Source: Chloroflexota bacterium (GTDB lineage: Bacteria; Chloroflexota; Limnocylindria; QHBO01). Taken from it: a stretch of 5,646 nucleotides of DNA. The position numbers were made by a program, and so were the translations under genes. The stretch covers positions 1 through 5,646 of the forward strand of contig JAGXHP010000088.1 in NCBI GenBank assembly GCA_024636135.1, given 5' to 3'. Below the pieces are notes generated by a model, which saw nothing but the letters and a program-made list of their open reading frames with translations, ran no database searches and had not been told where the DNA came from. Shown piece by piece: positions 4,419 through 5,646 of this stretch (position 1 is its first letter; the number at the start of each line of letters is the position of its first letter).

Positions 4419-5570
4419 TCAGGAGACCTCGAAGCTTGTCGTGCCGGCGCGTTCGCCGTTGCGCGTGACCTCGACATCGTACGTTCCCGGGCCGAGGCCC
4501 CCGAACGGGAAGTAGGTCCAGCCGCCCGGGCATCGCGGGCTGCAGCCGATACGGGCCAAGGGGATCGAGCCATCCCCGACGGTCGTCCCGTCGGGCCCGA
4601 TGATCTCCACCCCGACCACGTCGTTCTCGGTTCCGTTCGCGAAGCCTACCCAGACCCACAGGTTCCCGTTATTGCTGACCGCGTTGGAGTCGCAGCCGTC
4701 GACGTCGGGGCTGCCGGGGATGCAGGGCTGTGCCTCGGCGGTGAAGCCGTCCGGGAAGACGACGGGGTCCCCGCTTGCGCCCGGCTCGCCGCTGGGGTTC
4801 GCGCTCGGATCGGTGCTCGGCGCACTCGACGGATCGACTGACGGATCGGCCGACTCGGAGATCGTCGGACTCGGCGTGAGGGTCGGATCGCCGCCACCGA
4901 CGTTCGGATCGCCACTGAAGACGCCGGCCAGGACGGCGCCACCCAGCAGGGCCAGGACGCCGAGGGCGAGGAAGCCAAGCACGGCGAATGCCCCGGCACC
5001 GGACGACCGACGATCGCGATCGTCGTCCCATTCGTCGTACTCGTAGGGATACTCACCCGCCTCGTAGGCCGAATCGTCGTAGTGATCGATGTGTTCGGGT
5101 TCCTCGGCGGCGGCCGTCGGCGTTGGCGTGACGGGAGCAACTGGCCGGCGCTCCACCCAGTCGTCGTGCTCGCGGGTGACGTCGGGCCGAATCGGAGCCG
5201 GTGATGCGGGCGGTATCCCCGCTTCGCTCGGTGCAGCCGGGACCGGCGCCACGGTTTCGATCGGCTCGTCGAACTCGTCCCGTCGTCGCGTTTCCTGGCG
5301 TCGGGCGCGGCGCGCGGCTGCATCCTCCGGCTCCGGCTCGAAGCGCTCGTAGGCCGGTCCGGCGTCGTCCGGCGCCGCGCCGCGGCGATAGGGATCGGCA
5401 CCGGATCGTCGGGCGCGGATCCTGTCCTGGAGCTCGTCGCGATCCAGGCCCCGCGGACGGATGCGGGCATCCGAGGGAATCGCCGATCCGCATTGCGTGC
5501 AGAAGGCAGCGGGCACCGTCGAGCGGTGGCAGGTCGGACACCGGATCTCGCCCGGCTTGGGAGTCGACAT
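4419..5570 (-). CDS. Zinc-ribbon single-pass membrane protein with extracytoplasmic C-terminal domain
   Basis: A 383-residue protein of unknown function, with domains in this order. A zinc ribbon lies at the very N-terminus (Cys11, Cys14, Cys24, Cys27 in two CxxC pairs). A charged, disordered region follows (about 35-190), first Arg/Glu-rich, then Pro/Ala-rich, then acidic and Tyr-rich (about 156-185, for example EYPYEYDEWDDD). One membrane helix lies at about 193-218. A Ser/Pro/Asp-rich stalk with repeated DPS/NPS units spans about 228-265. The C-terminal domain (272-383) has four cysteines (283, 293, 343, 347). The zinc ribbon should be cytoplasmic and the C-terminal domain outside, by the usual logic of a long soluble N-terminus with an Arg/Asp flank (DDDRDRR) before the helix. 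The C-terminal domain is paralogous to that of the next gene. The ATG at 5570 is the first in frame and sits just before the zinc ribbon. Its only purine run (GGGGGAAGG) ends 15 bases upstream. Confidence 0.85.
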   Translation of the reverse strand: MSTPKPGEIRCPTCHRSTVPAAFCTQCGSAIPSDARIRPRGLDRDELQDRIRARRSGADPYRRGAAPDDAGPAYERFEPEPEDAAARRARRQETRRRDEFDEPIETVAPVPAAPSEAGIPPASPAPIRPDVTREHDDWVERRPVAPVTPTPTAAAEEPEHIDHYDDSAYEAGEYPYEYDEWDDDRDRRSSGAGAFAVLGFLALGVLALLGGAVLAGVFSGDPNVGGGDPTLTPSPTISESADPSVDPSSAPSTDPSANPSGEPGASGDPVVFPDGFTAEAQPCIPGSPDVDGCDSNAVSNNGNLWVWVGFANGTENDVVGVEIIGPDGTTVGDGSIPLARIGCSPRCPGGWTYFPFGGLGPGTYDVEVTRNGERAGTTSFEVS

Positions 5571-5624
5571 GTCTGCGGCATTGTGCCTTCCCCCGCCGCG
5601 ATTTGCACGCGACAGGGCGCGGCC

Positions 5625-5645
5625 TCAACGTCCGGCGAGCGCCTC
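5625..5645 (-). CDS. Possible last codons of an upstream minus-strand gene
   Basis: On the minus strand the six codons before a TGA at 5627-5625 read EALAGR, a plausible C-terminal end for a gene that lies beyond the window. Six codons cannot prove coding, and another frame is also open here. If real, this gene would end 54 bases before the zinc-ribbon gene and could share its transcript. The remaining bases to 5571 hold no promoter I would defend. Confidence 0.15.
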   Translation of the reverse strand, partial: EALAGR

Positions 5646-5646
5646 G

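Noticed and set aside
4790..4880. Repeated GGATCGG-like units as a DNA repeat or binding-site array
   Set aside because: They follow the repeated Asp-Pro-Ser codons of the stalk in the zinc-ribbon protein and have irregular spacing.
5571..5646. Promoter for the zinc-ribbon gene (TTGAGG or CACAAT elements)
   Set aside because: No pair of boxes fits at 16-18 bases with better than a weak match at one end.

Overview
The window comes from a high-GC bacterial genome: GC-rich third codon positions, short intergenic gaps and ATGA gene overlaps. The mix of a DUF2203 protein, a pseudouridine salvage pair, an actinobacterial-type agmatinase and Pro/Thr-rich membrane-anchored proteins best fits Chloroflexota (possibly a Limnocylindria-like lineage) or, second choice, Actinomycetota. 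This is inferred from gene character only; there is no rRNA or marker gene. I see no mobile element, CRISPR array, tRNA or rRNA.

Layout, left to right. (1) 1-356, minus: start of a small conserved-looking protein of unknown function, cut by the window edge, with a ribosome binding site and a good candidate promoter in front. (2) 419-2588, minus: a tight three-gene operon read in the order DUF2203 protein, PfkB-family kinase (psuK-like), pseudouridine-5'-phosphate glycosidase (psuG). Both junctions are 4-base ATGA overlaps. (3) 2589-2690: a divergent intergenic region with an extended -10 element, a strong Shine-Dalgarno sequence and an 8-base inverted repeat. (4) 2691-3782, plus: ureohydrolase, probably agmatinase (speB). 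(5) 3772-3802: an 11-bp perfect hairpin that contains the stop codons of the two convergent genes around it. (6) 3792-5570, minus: two adjacent genes for single-pass membrane proteins that share a C-terminal extracytoplasmic domain. The upstream one also has a cytoplasmic zinc ribbon. (7) 5571-5646: upstream region, perhaps with the last codons of another minus-strand gene.

How the genes work together. PsuK would phosphorylate pseudouridine from RNA turnover and PsuG would split pseudouridine 5'-phosphate into uracil and ribose 5-phosphate. The DUF2203 protein is translationally coupled to them, so it may serve the same pathway or its control. The agmatinase would release urea and putrescine from agmatine; no other polyamine gene is visible. 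The two membrane proteins have no known function. Their shared domain makes them the least explained and most interesting part of the window.
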